Below, in pieces: positions 6,571 through 6,801 of a stretch of DNA of 6,801 nucleotides. The DNA is taken from assembly GCA_016209785.1 (NCBI GenBank), contig JACQVM010000397.1, positions 1 to 6,801 on the forward strand. Direction: 5' to 3'. The notes under the pieces are model-generated. The model had not been told where the DNA came from. It searched no databases and saw nothing but the letters and a program-made list of their open reading frames with translations. The stretch's first letter is position 1. Each line of letters opens with the position of its first letter. A program made the position numbers and the translations under genes. This DNA is from Candidatus Melainabacteria bacterium. Lineage in GTDB: Bacteria; Cyanobacteriota; Vampirovibrionia; Obscuribacterales; Obscuribacteraceae.

Positions 6571-6615
6571 GGACGTTGGACTCCATACTTTGAGGGCAAA
6601 ACTTATGCATGAATT

Positions 6616-6801
6616 CTACAGGTGATCCAGCTCCAGGATAGGACAAGGTGTGACATTGGTCCATGCTTGGGTATCTTTGCACAATGGTAAAAACATTGGG
6701 ATTCCCCAGTCCCTTGGGGCAAATGTATGAGAACGAAGAAACATGGGACTACTTCCTTCCCAGCCGCGGATACGCCGGGCACCACGTTGTAGTGCTAACA
6801 G
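6616..6801 (-). CDS. C-terminal fragment of an unrecognised protein
   Basis: This minus-strand frame is open from the right edge of the window to a TAG at 6616 and gives 61 residues, including RGARRIRGWEGSSPMFL and ending in ILELDHL. It looks like the soluble C-terminal end of a protein whose start lies beyond the window. Tryptophan and proline are frequent, and no membrane segment or known motif is apparent. It ends 45 bases before the GTG start of the ThDP-like gene, in the same frame and direction, so the two probably share an operon. An overlapping frame (GTG at 6785 to 6603) is also open for 60 residues, but it is preceded by a stop and its Cys/His-rich product looks less like a protein, so I prefer this frame. 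Function cannot be assigned. Confidence 0.5.
   Translation of the reverse strand: MLALQRGARRIRGWEGSSPMFLRSHTFAPRDWGIPMFLPLCKDTQAWTNVTPCPILELDHL

Overview
The window is a piece of bacterial chromosome. Base composition looks somewhat below 50% G+C, genes are closely packed, and start codons are preceded by purine-rich ribosome binding sites. I cannot name the organism from the sequence. The ferredoxin-linked 2-oxoacid oxidoreductase points to a metabolism that uses low-potential ferredoxin (anaerobic, microaerobic or autotrophic), but such enzymes also occur in aerobes.

Left part, plus strand (1-1850). The window opens inside a gene for a low-complexity protein with a near-identical 93-bp tandem repeat and a basic Gly/Arg/Lys-rich tail (1-575). 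A small protein with two predicted membrane segments follows (722-1054). Next is a complete type II toxin-antitoxin module: a Phd/YefM-type antitoxin (1228-1467) overlapping a PIN-domain VapC-like toxin (1464-1850) by four bases. Directly in front of it lie a recognisable promoter and a perfect 11-bp inverted repeat, which together look like an autoregulatory operator.

Right part, minus strand (1946-6801). Read in the direction of transcription, it begins with the C-terminal end of an unrecognised protein (6616-6801). A 541-residue thiamine diphosphate (ThDP) enzyme-like protein of the benzoylformate decarboxylase/acetolactate synthase superfamily comes next (4945-6570). Then come korA (3007-4830, fused gamma-alpha subunit) and korB (1946-3001, beta subunit) of a 2-oxoacid:ferredoxin oxidoreductase. 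korA and korB are five bases apart and form a translationally coupled pair. KorB has all four cysteines expected for its [4Fe-4S] cluster and an intact ThDP motif. The two strands converge in the 95 bases between the toxin gene and korB.

The most unusual point is the stand-alone ThDP-like protein. It keeps the catalytic glutamate and an active-site histidine of the benzoylformate decarboxylase family, but its cofactor motif is degraded: GDG has become SDT, and the metal-binding asparagine position holds an arginine. It may be a divergent or inactive ThDP enzyme encoded beside a genuine ThDP oxidoreductase. No CRISPR array, tRNA, rRNA or insertion sequence was seen, and no gene-free stretch exceeds 173 bases.
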